Shown here piece after piece: positions 7,043 through 17,406 of a stretch of DNA of 64,000 bases. A program made the translations under genes and the position numbers. The notes below the pieces were generated by a model. The model searched no databases, was not told where the DNA came from, and was given only the letters and a program-made list of their open reading frames with translations. This DNA is from Paenibacillus sp. S150. GTDB lineage: Bacteria; Bacillota; Bacilli; Paenibacillales; Paenibacillaceae. How positions within the stretch are numbered: position 1 is the stretch's first letter; each line of letters starts with the position of its first letter. The stretch spans positions 1 to 64,000 of the forward strand of contig NZ_JACBYI010000016.1 of the NCBI RefSeq assembly GCF_019352175.1, given 5' to 3'.

Positions 7043-8140
7043 TCAGACCCTTACTCCCTGTTCCTTCAGCGCCTGCTCCAGAGCTGCGATAAAAGCCTTG
7101 TTCTGCTCAGCCGAACCGACGGTGACACGAATATGGGTCGGGTACAGCTTATGCCCCGCTCTGACAATAATCCCCTGCCGCAGCAAGGCATCAAAAACAT
7201 CGGTTGCCGGCTTCCGCACATCCACCATAATGAAATTGCCATGAGCCGGAAAAGAGTCAAGGTCCAGCCGTTTGAACTCATCCTGAAGCTGCAGAATTCC
7301 TGCGCTGTTAAGGCGGCGGCACTCCTGCACGTAATCCTGGTCGGCCAGCGCAGCCAGTGCCCCAGCCTGCGCCAGACGGGTGGTATTAAAAGGTTCCCGC
7401 ACCTTGTTGATCAAGGAAATGATCTGCGGACTCGCCACCCCGTAGCCGATGCGCAGCGCAGCCAAGCCATAAATCTTGGAGAAGGTGCGCAATACAACCA
7501 GATTCGGATAAGCGTCCAGCAGCTTGATGCCGTCTGTGTAGGACAGGTCCGTCACATATTCAAAATAAGCCTCATCCAGAACAACCATTACTCCGGCCGG
7601 GACCGCGTTCAGGAACGTGATCAGCGCTTCCTCCGGCACAATCGTTCCGGTAGGGTTATTCGGATTGCAGATCCAGATAATTTTGGTCCGCTCTGTAATC
7701 CGGGCCAGCATCGCATCCAGATCATGTGTACCGTGTGCCAGAGGCACTTCAATGGAGACCGCACCTTCAATATCGGCATTGCTCTTATATACGGAAAAGG
7801 TCTGGTCCGCCATAATAGTCTCGTCCCCCGGCAGGAAGAAAGCACGGGCAATCAAGGCAATGATCTCATCGGAGCCGCAGCCAAAAATGAGGTTGTCGCT
7901 CTGCACACCAAGGTGGCCGGCCAGCGCAGCCGTCAATTCGGCAGCTGAACCGTCCGGGTAGAGATAAAGGTTGTCGAGCTCCGCAACTATGGCGGCTCTT
8001 GCACTCGGTGAAGACCCGTAAGGATTCTCATTGGAGGCCAGCTTAATGACATCGCTTAAGCCAAGCTCCTTCTTCACCTCCTCGATAGGCTTCCCCGGTT
8101 TATATACAGGGAGGTTAACGATATTCGGTTTCGGGTTCAT
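7043..8140 (-). CDS. hisC: Histidinol-phosphate aminotransferase
   Basis: A 365-aa fold-type I PLP aminotransferase. The family signatures are visible: SNENPYG near the N-terminus, NPNNPTG for substrate/PLP contacts, DEAYFEY, and the PLP lysine in RTFSKIYGLAALRIGYG. It makes histidinol phosphate in histidine biosynthesis. When HisC is placed between trpA and tyrA, as here and in B. subtilis, it is also known to transaminate aromatic keto acids, so it probably finishes tyrosine and phenylalanine synthesis too; that dual role is inference from context. It lies 52 bp after trpA. Confidence 0.95.
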   Translation of the reverse strand: MNPKPNIVNLPVYKPGKPIEEVKKELGLSDVIKLASNENPYGSSPSARAAIVAELDNLYLYPDGSAAELTAALAGHLGVQSDNLIFGCGSDEIIALIARAFFLPGDETIMADQTFSVYKSNADIEGAVSIEVPLAHGTHDLDAMLARITERTKIIWICNPNNPTGTIVPEEALITFLNAVPAGVMVVLDEAYFEYVTDLSYTDGIKLLDAYPNLVVLRTFSKIYGLAALRIGYGVASPQIISLINKVREPFNTTRLAQAGALAALADQDYVQECRRLNSAGILQLQDEFKRLDLDSFPAHGNFIMVDVRKPATDVFDALLRQGIIVRAGHKLYPTHIRVTVGSAEQNKAFIAALEQALKEQGVRV

Positions 8141-8192
8141 GAACGGTCCTCGCTCTCCATAAATAGTAAAACCCCGGTCTGCCAGCAGACCG

Positions 8193-9017
8193 TTATGGTC
8201 TTAATTGTGCCACAAATTCACGAATTTGCAACAGGCCATCACTTCGGGTGGCAGGATTGTCCAGCAGCGGTATAACGTCCTCCACCTTGCGGACGATTGC
8301 GCTGCCTACGACTACACCATCGCAGATGCGGGCAAAGCGCGCCACCTGCTCGCCGGTCGAGATGCCGAAGCCCACCGCCACAGGAAGGTCCGTAGCCTGG
8401 CGGACAGACGCAATGAATTCATCCACACCGGCATGAAACGTGGAGCGTTCTCCCGTAACTCCAAGCGAGGAGACACAGTAGACGAAGCCGCTGGCGCCGG
8501 AGACAATCCGGGCGATGCGTTCGCTGGAGGTAGGCGCAACAAGCGGAATGAGGTTCACTCCGGCTTCATGGCTGAGCCTGCGCATTTCCTCCGACTCTTC
8601 CACCGGAAGATCGGGGATAATCAGACCGCTGATCTCATGGGCGTCAAGTGCGGCGAAGAAGGTCTCCAGTCCCATCTGCATGACCGGATTATAATAGGTG
8701 AACAGAATAAAAGGCAGCTTGCTGCCCGCCTGCCGGGCCTTCAGCGCCGTCTCCATACAGGTGCGCAAATGGATATTGCCGCGCAGCGCCCGGGAAGAAG
8801 CCCGCTGGATCACCGGACCGTCCGCAAGCGGGTCGGAATATGGCACACCCAGCTCCAGAAGATCCGCCCCGGCCGCTTCCAGCTCGGCGATGATCTCAAG
8901 GGTAGTCTCCAGATCGGGATCGCCGACAGTCAGAAAAGGAATCAGCGCCGTCCGGCCTTCCTCCTTAAGCCTGCGGAAGGTCACATCCATACGGTTCGTC
9001 GTTTCGGTTGTCATCAC
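8193..9017 (-). CDS. trpA: Tryptophan synthase alpha chain
   Basis: A 274-aa TIM barrel cleaving indole-3-glycerol phosphate to indole, which channels to TrpB. Both catalytic acids are in the segment [14 protein letters not shown] (the Glu and the second Asp), and the phosphate-binding motif is in VAVGFGIST and GVVVGSAIV. The start is either GTG at 9017 (AAGGAG 7 nt upstream) or the ATG at 9014 that overlaps the trpB TGA; the GTG has the better spacing. Translational coupling with trpB is likely. Confidence 0.96.
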   Translation of the reverse strand: MMTTETTNRMDVTFRRLKEEGRTALIPFLTVGDPDLETTLEIIAELEAAGADLLELGVPYSDPLADGPVIQRASSRALRGNIHLRTCMETALKARQAGSKLPFILFTYYNPVMQMGLETFFAALDAHEISGLIIPDLPVEESEEMRRLSHEAGVNLIPLVAPTSSERIARIVSGASGFVYCVSSLGVTGERSTFHAGVDEFIASVRQATDLPVAVGFGISTGEQVARFARICDGVVVGSAIVRKVEDVIPLLDNPATRSDGLLQIREFVAQLRP

Positions 9018-10210
9018 TTACCCGCTCCTTCCGTATAGGCCATGATTGATTCAACATCCTTATCGCCGCGTCCGGACAAGCAGATGACCACGATATCATC
9101 CTTGGTCAGCGTCGGCCCTATCTTGGCGACATGGGCAATGGCATGCGCAGACTCAAGGGCCGGAATAATGCCTTCGGTAACGCACAGCAGCTTCAGGGCT
9201 TCCAGCGCTTCATCATCCGTAATCGGAACATACACTGCCCGGTGTACATCCTTAAGATAGGAGTGCTCAGGGCCAACTCCAGGATAATCCAGACCGGCCG
9301 AAATCGAATGCGCCTCCTGAACCTGACCATGCTCATCCTGCAGCAGATAGCTGAGCGAGCCCTGGAATACCCCCTGGGTGCCTTTGCTCATTGTTGCGGC
9401 ATGAAACGGAGTATCTACGCCCTTGCCGGCAGCTTCCACGCCGATCATCCCCACCCGCTCATCCTCCATGAACGGATAGAACATGCCAATAGCGTTGCTG
9501 CCGCCGCCTACTGCGGCTACGAGCAAATCCGGCAGCCTGCCTTCGGCCTCCAGAATCTGCCGCCGGGTCTCATCCCCGATAATCCGCTGGAAGTTGCGGA
9601 CCATCATCGGGTACGGATGCGGTCCGACAGCGGAACCAAGCACATAGAATGTGTCTTCCACGTTGCTGACCCAGTAGCGCAGCGCTTCATTCCCTGCATC
9701 CTTAAGGGTCCGGGAGCCGGAGGTCACCGGAATGACTTCTGCGCCCAGCAGCTTCATGCGGAATACGTTCAGCGCCTGGCGGCGTGTGTCCTCTTCCCCC
9801 ATGAACACCTTGCATTCCATGCCGAGCAGTGCGGCTACCGTAGCCGTTGCCACCCCGTGCTGGCCTGCGCCGGTTTCGGCGATGACCTTGGTTTTGCCCA
9901 TCATTTTGGCAAGGATGCCCTGGCCGATCGCATTGTTGATCTTGTGTGCTCCGGTATGGTTGAGATCTTCACGTTTCAAATAGATTTTGGCTTCTCCCAG
10001 ATGCTTGCTGAGCCGCTCCGCGTAATAGAGCGGAGTCTCCCGTCCTGAGTATTGCTTAAGCAGGTAATCCACTTCCGTCTGGAAAGCCGGATCTGCCGAA
10101 AATCTGTTATAGGCCTCCTCCAGCTCAATCAGTGCATTCATCAGCGTTTCAGGGACGAAGCGGCCTCCAAAAGAACCAAAACGCCCGTTTTTGTCCGGTA
10201 CTTGTATCAT
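9014..10210 (-). CDS. trpB: Tryptophan synthase beta chain
   Basis: A 398-aa PLP enzyme condensing indole with serine to give tryptophan. The PLP lysine lies in [13 protein letters not shown], the COMM-domain region includes [13 protein letters not shown], and the PLP phosphate loop is GGGSNAIG. The length is normal for TrpB1. It overlaps trpF by 4 bp at its start and trpA at its end. Confidence 0.97.
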   Translation of the reverse strand: MIQVPDKNGRFGSFGGRFVPETLMNALIELEEAYNRFSADPAFQTEVDYLLKQYSGRETPLYYAERLSKHLGEAKIYLKREDLNHTGAHKINNAIGQGILAKMMGKTKVIAETGAGQHGVATATVAALLGMECKVFMGEEDTRRQALNVFRMKLLGAEVIPVTSGSRTLKDAGNEALRYWVSNVEDTFYVLGSAVGPHPYPMMVRNFQRIIGDETRRQILEAEGRLPDLLVAAVGGGSNAIGMFYPFMEDERVGMIGVEAAGKGVDTPFHAATMSKGTQGVFQGSLSYLLQDEHGQVQEAHSISAGLDYPGVGPEHSYLKDVHRAVYVPITDDEALEALKLLCVTEGIIPALESAHAIAHVAKIGPTLTKDDIVVICLSGRGDKDVESIMAYTEGAGK

Positions 10211-10884
10211 GATTGCTTCACCCTTTCCACAAAAGCTGTTATCTTGGCGATATCCTTGATCCCATCGCTCTCTACTCCGCTTGAAACATCTACACCGTAT
10301 GGGGCATAGCCGTCCAGCAATTCACGGACATTGTCTGGATGCAGCCCGCCGGCCACAAATAAAGGCAGGCCATATTCTGAAGCCGCCTGTTGATAAGCTG
10401 GAATCCTGTCCCAATCAAAGGTTCGGCCGGAGCCGCCGCCGGCCGGGTCATATGTATCCAGCAGCAGGGCATCGACGGCTCCGGCATATTGCTGCAGCAT
10501 ATGAGCACCTTCCCCAGGGAAGCCGGCATCGCTTGCGGCTACTGACAGAGCCTTCCATACCTGGACCTGCGGAAAAGCCGCCTTGACGGCCCGGCAATAG
10601 TCCGCGCTCTCCTGTCCATGCAGCTGAACAACATGCAGCGGCACGGAGGAGAGCAGCGCTTCCAGCTCCGCAAGCGAAGGGTTCACGAACACTCCTGCCG
10701 CAAGCGGAGATTTCACATTCTCCCAACCCGCAAGCTCGGCAACAAGCTCTGCCGCGCGTTCAGGGCTCACCCTGCGGCGGCTCTCCGCAAACACAAATCC
10801 CACATAATCCAGAGGTAATCGCTTCATAGATTTTAGCACTTCAACGTCCTGAAGTCCACAGATTTTTACCCTCGCCTCAGCCAT
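10207..10884 (-). CDS. trpF: Phosphoribosylanthranilate isomerase
   Basis: A TIM barrel of about 225 aa catalysing the Amadori rearrangement of phosphoribosylanthranilate. The catalytic Cys is in KICGLQDVE, the family block [16 protein letters not shown] follows, and the catalytic Asp region is [21 protein letters not shown]. The ATG at 10884 is chosen because it gives the usual N-terminus [10 protein letters not shown]; it overlaps the trpC stop by 8 bp. An upstream alternative would add 15 unconserved residues. Confidence 0.95.
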   Translation of the reverse strand: MAEARVKICGLQDVEVLKSMKRLPLDYVGFVFAESRRRVSPERAAELVAELAGWENVKSPLAAGVFVNPSLAELEALLSSVPLHVVQLHGQESADYCRAVKAAFPQVQVWKALSVAASDAGFPGEGAHMLQQYAGAVDALLLDTYDPAGGGSGRTFDWDRIPAYQQAASEYGLPLFVAGGLHPDNVRELLDGYAPYGVDVSSGVESDGIKDIAKITAFVERVKQS

Positions 10885-11707
10885 GGGCGGCACGTTCCTT
10901 CCCTTCCGGCAACGCACCAAGCAGGTCATTTACCGCCTGTTCCACATCCGGCTGGCGCATCAGATACTCTCCTACCAAAACACCGGCCGCTCCGGCTGTT
11001 CTCAGATAGCCGATATCGCCAGGACCGGCTATTCCGCTCTCGCTGATTACCGGAACACCGGCGGGAAGAAGTGCGGCAAGCTCCGCTGTAGTAGACAATG
11101 ACGTTTCGAACGTATGCAGATTACGGTTGTTAATGCCCAGCAATACGCCCGGATGCTGCACCTTTCCGGTAGCCAGAACCGTATCCAGCTCCTTCCGGTC
11201 ATGGACCTCAATTAAGATATCCAGTCCCAGCTCCGCTGCTGTATCAGTGAACGAAATCAGCTGCTCTGGAGTCAGGATGGCTGCAATCAGCAGAATCGCA
11301 TCGGCCCCCAGCAGCCGCGCTTCATAGATCTGGCGGTCATCGATAATGAAATCCTTGCGCAGGAGCGGAAGCCTTACCGCCTCCCTAACTTGCTGCAAAT
11401 AAGCACCGCTGCCCTGAAAATAATCTGTATCCGTAAGGACGGATAAACAATCCGCCCCTCCTGCTTCATACCCCTTGGCAATGGACACCGGATCGAAATC
11501 CGCCCGGATCAGCCCTTTGGAGGGAGAAGCCTTCTTCACTTCGGCAATCAGACCGGTGGATCTGTTCCGTGACTCCGTAAGCGCTGTCCGAAACCCTCTT
11601 GTCGGCGGCAGCGCTGCGATCTGACGCTTGGCCTCCTCCAGGGAGAAGGTTTGGCTCAAGGCTTCTACTTCATTGATTTTGGTGGCAACTATCCGCTCAA
11701 GATACAT
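10877..11707 (-). CDS. trpC: Indole-3-glycerol phosphate synthase
   Basis: A 276-aa TIM barrel closing the indole ring. The signature IAEVKKASPSKG (catalytic Lys), LLRKDFIIDDRQIYEA and GINNRNLHTFE are all present. The start ATG at 11707 (MYLERIV) has AAGGAG 7 nt upstream and overlaps the end of trpD by 11 bp; a TTG two codons earlier is less likely. Confidence 0.96.
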   Translation of the reverse strand: MYLERIVATKINEVEALSQTFSLEEAKRQIAALPPTRGFRTALTESRNRSTGLIAEVKKASPSKGLIRADFDPVSIAKGYEAGGADCLSVLTDTDYFQGSGAYLQQVREAVRLPLLRKDFIIDDRQIYEARLLGADAILLIAAILTPEQLISFTDTAAELGLDILIEVHDRKELDTVLATGKVQHPGVLLGINNRNLHTFETSLSTTAELAALLPAGVPVISESGIAGPGDIGYLRTAGAAGVLVGEYLMRQPDVEQAVNDLLGALPEGKERAAHG

Positions 11708-12737
11708 AATCAAGCTCCTTCGTCATGGCTTTAAGCTGCTCCAGCTTAAGCAGTGCGGCACCGGAATCCACTACAACGCCGGCTTTGTCCACACCTTCTT
11801 TTAAGGTATCCGCAAGTCCTGCTACGTAGATGCAGGCGCCCGCATTGGCAAGGACAATATCACGGTACGGGTTCAGCTCGCCTTGCAGCACTCCGGTAAT
11901 AATTGCAGCATTCTCCGCCGCATCTCCGCCCAGCACATCCTCCAGTGGATGCGCACTCAGTCCCAGCTCTTGCGGAGTGACCTGATAAGTCGTAACCACA
12001 CCGTTTTTAAGCTCAGACACCTGTGTCGGCGCCGAGATGCTGATTTCGTCCAGACCGTCCAGACTGCTTACAATCATCGCCCGCTTTGAACCGAGCTCCT
12101 TCAGAACATTCGCTACGGTTTCCGTTTTGTCCCGGTCGTAGATTCCCATCAGCTGACGGTCAGCTCCGGCCGGATTGGTCAGCGGACCCAGCATATTGAA
12201 CACGGTGCGGACTCCCAGCTCCCTCCGGGGCGCTGCAGCATGCTTCATCGACGGATGATAAATTTGCGCGAACAGGAAGCAGATACCGATGCTGTCCAGA
12301 CACTGCCGGGCCTGCTCCGCATTCAGATGAATATTGACGCCAAGCGCTTCCAGCACATCGGCGCTGCCCGCCCTTCCGGATGCGGAACGGTTGCCGTGCT
12401 TAGCCACCCTTACGGAAGCGGCAGAGGATATGATGGCCGAGGCGGTGGAAATATTGAACTTATGGATGCCCGAGCCGCCGGTTCCGCAGGTATCCAGCAG
12501 CTGTGAGCGTTCGGTAACCACATGCGTGCCGAAGCCGCGCATCGCTTCCGCGAAGCCGGTAATTTCTTCAACAGTTTCCCCTTTGATCCGCAGTGCGGTC
12601 AGCAGCGCGCCAATCTGCGCCGGCGAGGCAGCGCCTTCCATTATTGTACCCATAATTTCACGCGCCTGCTGGCGGGTAAGGTCGCGCCCTTCGATCAGGG
12701 CGGCAATTCCCGATTGTATCAATTGGCTTGCATCCAT
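11697..12737 (-). CDS. trpD: Anthranilate phosphoribosyltransferase
   Basis: A 346-aa enzyme transferring phosphoribose from PRPP to anthranilate. The PRPP/Mg site motif DTCGTGGSG and the conserved KHGNRS and FLFAQIYHPSMKH are present. AGGAGGAG lies 6-8 nt before the ATG. It follows trpE after a 71-bp spacer, the widest gap within the trp genes, but no terminator is seen in the spacer. Confidence 0.96.
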   Translation of the reverse strand: MDASQLIQSGIAALIEGRDLTRQQAREIMGTIMEGAASPAQIGALLTALRIKGETVEEITGFAEAMRGFGTHVVTERSQLLDTCGTGGSGIHKFNISTASAIISSAASVRVAKHGNRSASGRAGSADVLEALGVNIHLNAEQARQCLDSIGICFLFAQIYHPSMKHAAAPRRELGVRTVFNMLGPLTNPAGADRQLMGIYDRDKTETVANVLKELGSKRAMIVSSLDGLDEISISAPTQVSELKNGVVTTYQVTPQELGLSAHPLEDVLGGDAAENAAIITGVLQGELNPYRDIVLANAGACIYVAGLADTLKEGVDKAGVVVDSGAALLKLEQLKAMTKELDYVS

Positions 12738-12808
12738 TGTTATCTCCTCCTAAACTTTTTTGGGGGCAATTCATTATGATTCAGCTCCGCACAACGTTCC
12801 CCTGTTGG

Positions 12809-14362
12809 TCAAGGGGTATATTCATACATGTAATCCTGATTGATTACCTGCTTCTCTTTGACTTCCTCCGGGAACATGGCTTCCGCCATCCGGATGGCCT
12901 TCAGCATTGCTTTGGCCTTGTTGACCGTCTCCTCATATTCCTTCTCCGGAACCGAGTCCCACACAATTCCCGCTCCCGCCTGCACATAAGCGCGGCCCTT
13001 GCGGAAAATAATGGTTCGGATCGTGATACAGGAGTCCATATTTCCGGAAAAGCCAAGATAGCCGATGGCTCCGGCGTATGCGCCTCTCGCTTCCTGTTCC
13101 AGTTCGGCGATAATTTCCATTGCCCGCAGCTTGGGCGCTCCCGAGACCGTGCCTGCCGGCAGGCAGGAGAGGAAGGCATCGAAGAAATCCTTGCCTGCGT
13201 CAAGTGTGCCTGACACATTGGAGACCATGTGCATCACATGCGAGTATTTTTCAATTTCCATGAATGAGTCGCATTTCACACTACCGAATTTTGATACCCG
13301 GCCCAGGTCATTGCGTCCCAGATCCACCAGCATCAGATGCTCCGCCCGCTCCTTCTCATCCTCAAGCAGCTCGGCGGCCAGCGCCCGGTCATGAGCTTCA
13401 TTCTCTCCGCGGGGCCGCGTTCCCGCAATCGGCCGGGTCTCCACACGGCTTCCGTCCACCTTGACGAGCGCCTCAGGCGATGTGCCGACGATGATCTCCC
13501 CGTCCATTTTGAGATAATACATATACGGCGAAGGATTCAGCGTGCGCAGCATACGATAGACATGCAGCGGAGATACTTCAGTCTCAATATGGAGCCGCTG
13601 TGACAGCACCACCTGAAAAATATCCCCTGCCCGGATATATTCCTTCGCCCGCTCCACATTGCTGATATATTGTTCTCTGGTGAGGTTCGAATGAATTTCT
13701 CCAAGCTCGATGTCCTGGGGGATGCTGCGCCGGTTGACATTTTCCTTCGGTCCTTCCTTTTGCAGCTCTTCAGCCATCTGCTCCAGCTTACCGCTTAATT
13801 CCTCATACCCGGCGCGGATATCGGAATCCGTATCGCCGTCCTTGACATGCAGATTGCCTACCAGCAGGATCTGCTGCTTCACATGATCGAAGACAATGAT
13901 GCGGTCACAGAACATAAAACGGATATCATCCATCTTCAAATCATCCACCGCATGCGCAGAGAGCTTTTCATAATACTGCAGCAGATCGTACCCGAAGAAT
14001 CCGATGGCTCCGCCGGTAAAAGGAGGCATACCGTCCAGCTTGGGACTGCGAAAGGAGCGAAGCAGCGCCTTCAGTTCCTCAATCGGCTTGCCGAGCAGCT
14101 GTCTTTTCTCTCCGCCGGCCTCCACATGGATTACACCTTTTTTGCCGGAGATCATCAGGAAAGGGTCGCTGCCGATAAAAGAATACCGCGCCCACTGGAT
14201 TCCGCCTTCCACACTTTCCAGCAAAAATGCCCGTTCCTGACCGGCAAAGCGCTGGAATAACCGGATAGGCGTCTCCATATCGGCAAGCAGCCTTTTGACT
14301 ACAGGAATCAGATTATATTCCCGCGACAAGGACAGCACTTCTTCTACGCTTGGATTTGTCAT
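12809..14362 (-). CDS. trpE: Anthranilate synthase component I
   Basis: A 517-aa chorismate-utilising enzyme producing anthranilate with a glutamine amidotransferase partner. The C-terminal catalytic domain shows GTSPEALVKV, RPIAGTRPRG, LVDLGRNDLGRV and AGTVSGAPK; the N-terminal domain carries the tryptophan feedback region (LLESVEGG, RYSFIG). No trpG follows, as in B. subtilis, where the folate-operon pabA subunit is shared. The start at 14362 is set by AAGGAGG at 8 nt; the longer open frame upstream runs through the leader terminator and is not coding. Expression should be controlled by the TRAP leader upstream. Confidence 0.96.
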   Translation of the reverse strand: MTNPSVEEVLSLSREYNLIPVVKRLLADMETPIRLFQRFAGQERAFLLESVEGGIQWARYSFIGSDPFLMISGKKGVIHVEAGGEKRQLLGKPIEELKALLRSFRSPKLDGMPPFTGGAIGFFGYDLLQYYEKLSAHAVDDLKMDDIRFMFCDRIIVFDHVKQQILLVGNLHVKDGDTDSDIRAGYEELSGKLEQMAEELQKEGPKENVNRRSIPQDIELGEIHSNLTREQYISNVERAKEYIRAGDIFQVVLSQRLHIETEVSPLHVYRMLRTLNPSPYMYYLKMDGEIIVGTSPEALVKVDGSRVETRPIAGTRPRGENEAHDRALAAELLEDEKERAEHLMLVDLGRNDLGRVSKFGSVKCDSFMEIEKYSHVMHMVSNVSGTLDAGKDFFDAFLSCLPAGTVSGAPKLRAMEIIAELEQEARGAYAGAIGYLGFSGNMDSCITIRTIIFRKGRAYVQAGAGIVWDSVPEKEYEETVNKAKAMLKAIRMAEAMFPEEVKEKQVINQDYMYEYTP

Positions 14363-14407
14363 TTGGGATACCTCCTTGGGATATTGGTTATGTTGTCCGA
14401 AATACAG

Positions 14408-14432
14408 AAAAACCTCTACCGGAGTAGAGGTT
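14408..14432 (-). terminator. trp leader attenuator terminator
   Basis: On the minus strand a 9-bp stem (AACCTCTAC with GTAGAGGTT, loop TCCG) runs into a U-rich end, about 45 bp before trpE. The 5' arm segment CTCTACTCC (14421-14429) can instead pair with GGAGCAGAG (14634-14642) in the TRAP site, with one mismatch, forming an antiterminator. This is a terminator/antiterminator switch. Confidence 0.8.
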
Positions 14433-14580
14433 TGTGTAAGTAAGTATATGAATAAGCGCAAAGGACCGGCATCCAGCCACCGCAAATGATGCACTTCTCC
14501 ATAAAAGAATACAGCGATAGTGCAAATCAGCACTAAAAGGTACCCCAAACAGAGAACTGCAAACAAACGGCATGCCTGTA

Positions 14581-14646
14581 CTCAACTAAAATCCTGCACT
14601 CTGCTCAACTATACTCATCTCAGCTTAACTAAACTCTGCTCCACTC
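14581..14646 (-). promoter_or_regulatory. TRAP (MtrB) binding site in the trp leader
   Basis: The expected transcript carries eleven GAG or UAG triplets between 14646 and 14581, mostly separated by 2 nt (GAG-TG-GAG-CA-GAG-TT-UAG, then GAG-AU-GAG-UA-UAG-UU-GAG-CA-GAG, then UAG-UU-GAG). Eleven is the number bound by the TRAP 11-mer in B. subtilis. The AAG and CAG at the irregular places keep the 5-nt phase. The gene for TRAP is at 24881-25129. Confidence 0.88.
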
Positions 14647-14656
14647 GGCTAACTAC

Positions 14657-14686
14657 ACTATACATGATGGCCTTGGCTCATGGCAA
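14657..14686 (-). promoter_or_regulatory. trp operon promoter
   Basis: TTGCCA (14681-14686) and TATAGT (14657-14662) are separated by 18 nt. The predicted start, near 14650, lies immediately before the TRAP triplets. It sits just after the aroH stop codon, so the trp genes can be transcribed both from here and from upstream. Confidence 0.7.
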
Positions 14687-14704
14687 CCCCGCACAGGATA
14701 TTTG

Positions 14705-15076
14705 TTACTCCTTCTGTGAGAGATCCGGACGCAGCCGCTGGGCTTCATTCAGATAGACATGGCGGATATCCCGCTGTGACTTGTCCGTGTTGACCTGCAC
14801 CATCAGCCGGATGCACATCGGCAGGCCGCCCTTGACGGGAATCTCCACGGAGCACATCAGAGGCACCAGATCCCAGCCTTCAATTTCACGGATAGCCCGC
14901 GCCGGAAAGGTGGCATCCAGATCGCCGGTCACGGTAATCCACACACTGCAGATATCTTCGGCAATGACATCATTGCGCTCGACAATTTCACGCAGCAGCA
15001 CAACGGTTTCCCGCAAAATCTCATTCTCCTCGTTATTGGTTACGGTTGTTGCACCGCGTATCCCACGGTTCACCAC
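14705..15076 (-). CDS. aroH: Chorismate mutase, AroH type
   Basis: A 123-aa trimeric chorismate mutase that makes prephenate. The active-site Arg is in MVNRGIRGATTV, and the Glu and Arg of the active site lie in SVEIPVKGGLPMCIRLMV. The length matches the B. subtilis enzyme (127 aa). It starts at a GTG overlapping the end of aroB by 7 bp, with GGAGGG upstream. It ends just before the trp promoter. Confidence 0.95.
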   Translation of the reverse strand: MVNRGIRGATTVTNNEENEILRETVVLLREIVERNDVIAEDICSVWITVTGDLDATFPARAIREIEGWDLVPLMCSVEIPVKGGLPMCIRLMVQVNTDKSQRDIRHVYLNEAQRLRPDLSQKE

Positions 15077-16176
15077 GGGCTTCCCTCCTTCTTAAGCTGC
15101 GCGATAACCTCGCGCACGGCGCTCTCCTGCACATCATTTACGATGCTGACGGCACCGATCGAATCGGGCACGATAAAGGTCATTTTGCCTTCCTTGAACT
15201 TCTTGTCATGCATCATCGCTTCCATCAGCTCATCCTCGCCGAGCTCCGCTGGCAGCCTTACCGGCAGCGAAAGCGCGGACAGCATAGAAATGGTATCCTC
15301 GTAAATTGCCTGATCCCGGCCAAGCTTGGCCGCGAGAAGCGCAGAGCCGGCCATTCCGATGGCAATGGCTTCACCATGAAGGAACACCCCGTATCCGCCC
15401 ACCGCTTCTATTGCGTGTCCGATCGTATGTCCAAGGTTCAGAATCGCCCTTTGCCCGTGCTCGCGCTCGTCATTGCCAACGACCTCAGCCTTAATCGCGC
15501 ACCCGCGCTCCAGCGCGTAACCCAGCGCTTCCGGATTCAGGGCAAGCAGCGCAGAAGCATGCTCACGGCACCAATAAGCGAATTCACGGTCCAGAATGAG
15601 ACCATGCTTCACCACTTCCGCAAGGCCCGAAGCGACCTGGCGCGGCGGAAGCGTGCCCAGAGTATCCAGATCATACAATACCATTGACGGCTGATAAAAG
15701 GCGCCGATCATATTCTTGGCCAGCGGATGATTGACTGCCACCTTGCCGCCCACACTGCTGTCATGGGCCAGAATGGTCGTCGGAATCTGAATGAAGCCTA
15801 TACCGCGCATGTAGGATGCGGCTACAAAGCCCGCGAGATCGCCTACTACCCCGCCCCCGAGTGCCAGAACCGCAGAACTGCGGTCCAGACCGGCCCGGAT
15901 GGCTGTTGTAAGGACTTCTTCATATACAACCAGTGATTTGGAGGCTTCTCCGGCTGGAATGATATGGCTTACGGCGGTATAGCCGCGTTCGCGCAGGGAA
16001 GCCAAGACAGCCTCCAGGTAACGCGGCGCCACTTCGCTGTCACTCACAATCAAAAGCGTGCTGCGCAGCGGGTAACCCGCCTCTCTGCAGCGCTCGCCAA
16101 TCTCACGCAGCAGCCCGCTCCCGATATGGATCGGATAGGAGCGTTCGCCTAATTCTACTGTTATGCTGCGCATCAT
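15070..16176 (-). CDS. aroB: 3-dehydroquinate synthase
   Basis: A 368-aa NAD- and metal-dependent enzyme closing the first ring of the shikimate pathway. The glycine-rich GGGVVGDLAGFVAASYMRG and PTTILAHDSSVGGK motifs and the metal-site histidines in LNLGHTIGHAIE and FLHGEAIAIG are present. Its ATG overlaps the aroC TGA (TGATG), so the two are translationally coupled. Confidence 0.96.
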   Translation of the reverse strand: MMRSITVELGERSYPIHIGSGLLREIGERCREAGYPLRSTLLIVSDSEVAPRYLEAVLASLRERGYTAVSHIIPAGEASKSLVVYEEVLTTAIRAGLDRSSAVLALGGGVVGDLAGFVAASYMRGIGFIQIPTTILAHDSSVGGKVAVNHPLAKNMIGAFYQPSMVLYDLDTLGTLPPRQVASGLAEVVKHGLILDREFAYWCREHASALLALNPEALGYALERGCAIKAEVVGNDEREHGQRAILNLGHTIGHAIEAVGGYGVFLHGEAIAIGMAGSALLAAKLGRDQAIYEDTISMLSALSLPVRLPAELGEDELMEAMMHDKKFKEGKMTFIVPDSIGAVSIVNDVQESAVREVIAQLKKEGSPW

Positions 16177-17345
16177 CAGTAGCTCTCCAGCTGTGACTGG
16201 TAGTTGTTGTAGTTGGCCCGGATCTCCTCAATGGAGTCGCCGCCGAACTTGTCCAGAAAGGCTCTGGCGATTTCCCAGGCCACTACATTCTCAAGCACTA
16301 CGCAAGCAGCCGGGACAGCGCATGCATCCGAACGCTCGACCTGGGCGGTGAACGGCTCCTTCGTGTCGATATCGACACTTTGCAGCGGCTTGTACAATGT
16401 GGGAATCGGCTTCATCACACCGCGGACCACCACAGGCATCCCGTTTGTCATTCCGCCTTCAAAACCGCCCAAGCGGTTGCTCGCCCGGTAGTAGCCCCGG
16501 GAGGCTTCGTACATGATCTCGTCATGCACCTGCGACCCGCGGAGCTTGCCCGCTTCAAAGCCGATGCCGATTTCAACTCCCTTGAAGGCGTTGATGGACA
16601 TCACCGCTCCGGCAATCGCACTATCCAGCTTGCGGTCATACTGCACATAGCTGCCCAGTCCGACAGGCAGGCCTTCAACGATGCATTCCACAATGCCGCC
16701 GATGGAATCTCCTTCCTCCTTAATCTTGTCTATGTAGGCTTCCATCTTCTGCTCGGTTTCTTGATCCACGACTCTTACAGAAGAGGCTTCAGTGCGCTCA
16801 ATCAGCTCTTCAATCGGCAGATTGTTCACGGGCGCTTCAATTTCACCGATACGGATGACCTGGCCGGCGATCTTCACTCCGAACGCAGCCAGCAGCTGCC
16901 GGGCCACTGCACCCACGGCTACTCTGGCCGCCGTTTCTCGGGCGCTGGAGCGTTCCAGCACATTCCGCAGGTCCGTCAGATTATACTTCAGTCCGCCGTT
17001 CAGGTCCGCATGTCCCGGACGCGGGCGGTTAACGCGCCGCTTCTCTTCATCGCTGCCCGGTATGGGCTCAATATTCATAATATTTTTCCAGTGGGTCCAA
17101 TCCTTATTCTCGACAACCAGAGCTACAGGCGCACCTGTTGTGTAACCATGGCGCACACCGCCGGCAATCTCTGCGGTATCCTTCTCAATCTGCATCCGGC
17201 GTCCCCGCCCGTAACCCTTTTGCCGCCGCTGCAGCTGAAAGTTGAGCTCTTCGAAATCAAGTGTCAAATTGCTGGGCAGTCCTTCAATAATGGCTGTAAG
17301 CTGGGGGCCGTGCGTTTCCCCCGCTGTTAAATAGCGTAAACTCAT
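16176..17345 (-). CDS. aroC: Chorismate synthase
   Basis: A 389-aa FMN-dependent enzyme forming chorismate from EPSP (called aroF in B. subtilis). Family blocks: [44 protein letters not shown]. The start at 17345 is preceded by AAGGGGGA at 7 nt. It is the first gene of the supraoperon and has its own promoter at 17407-17435. Confidence 0.96.
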   Translation of the reverse strand: MSLRYLTAGETHGPQLTAIIEGLPSNLTLDFEELNFQLQRRQKGYGRGRRMQIEKDTAEIAGGVRHGYTTGAPVALVVENKDWTHWKNIMNIEPIPGSDEEKRRVNRPRPGHADLNGGLKYNLTDLRNVLERSSARETAARVAVGAVARQLLAAFGVKIAGQVIRIGEIEAPVNNLPIEELIERTEASSVRVVDQETEQKMEAYIDKIKEEGDSIGGIVECIVEGLPVGLGSYVQYDRKLDSAIAGAVMSINAFKGVEIGIGFEAGKLRGSQVHDEIMYEASRGYYRASNRLGGFEGGMTNGMPVVVRGVMKPIPTLYKPLQSVDIDTKEPFTAQVERSDACAVPAACVVLENVVAWEIARAFLDKFGGDSIEEIRANYNNYQSQLESY

Positions 17346-17406
17346 GCTGCGTTCCCCCTTCACACTTTTAAACTGTAAACCGCTAAAATGTTAAATGTCT
17401 TTGCTC

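Noticed and set aside
14363-14566. N-terminal extension of trpE through the leader
   Set aside because: It would translate the attenuator hairpin; the ATG at 14362 has an excellent ribosome site and gives the family N-terminus.
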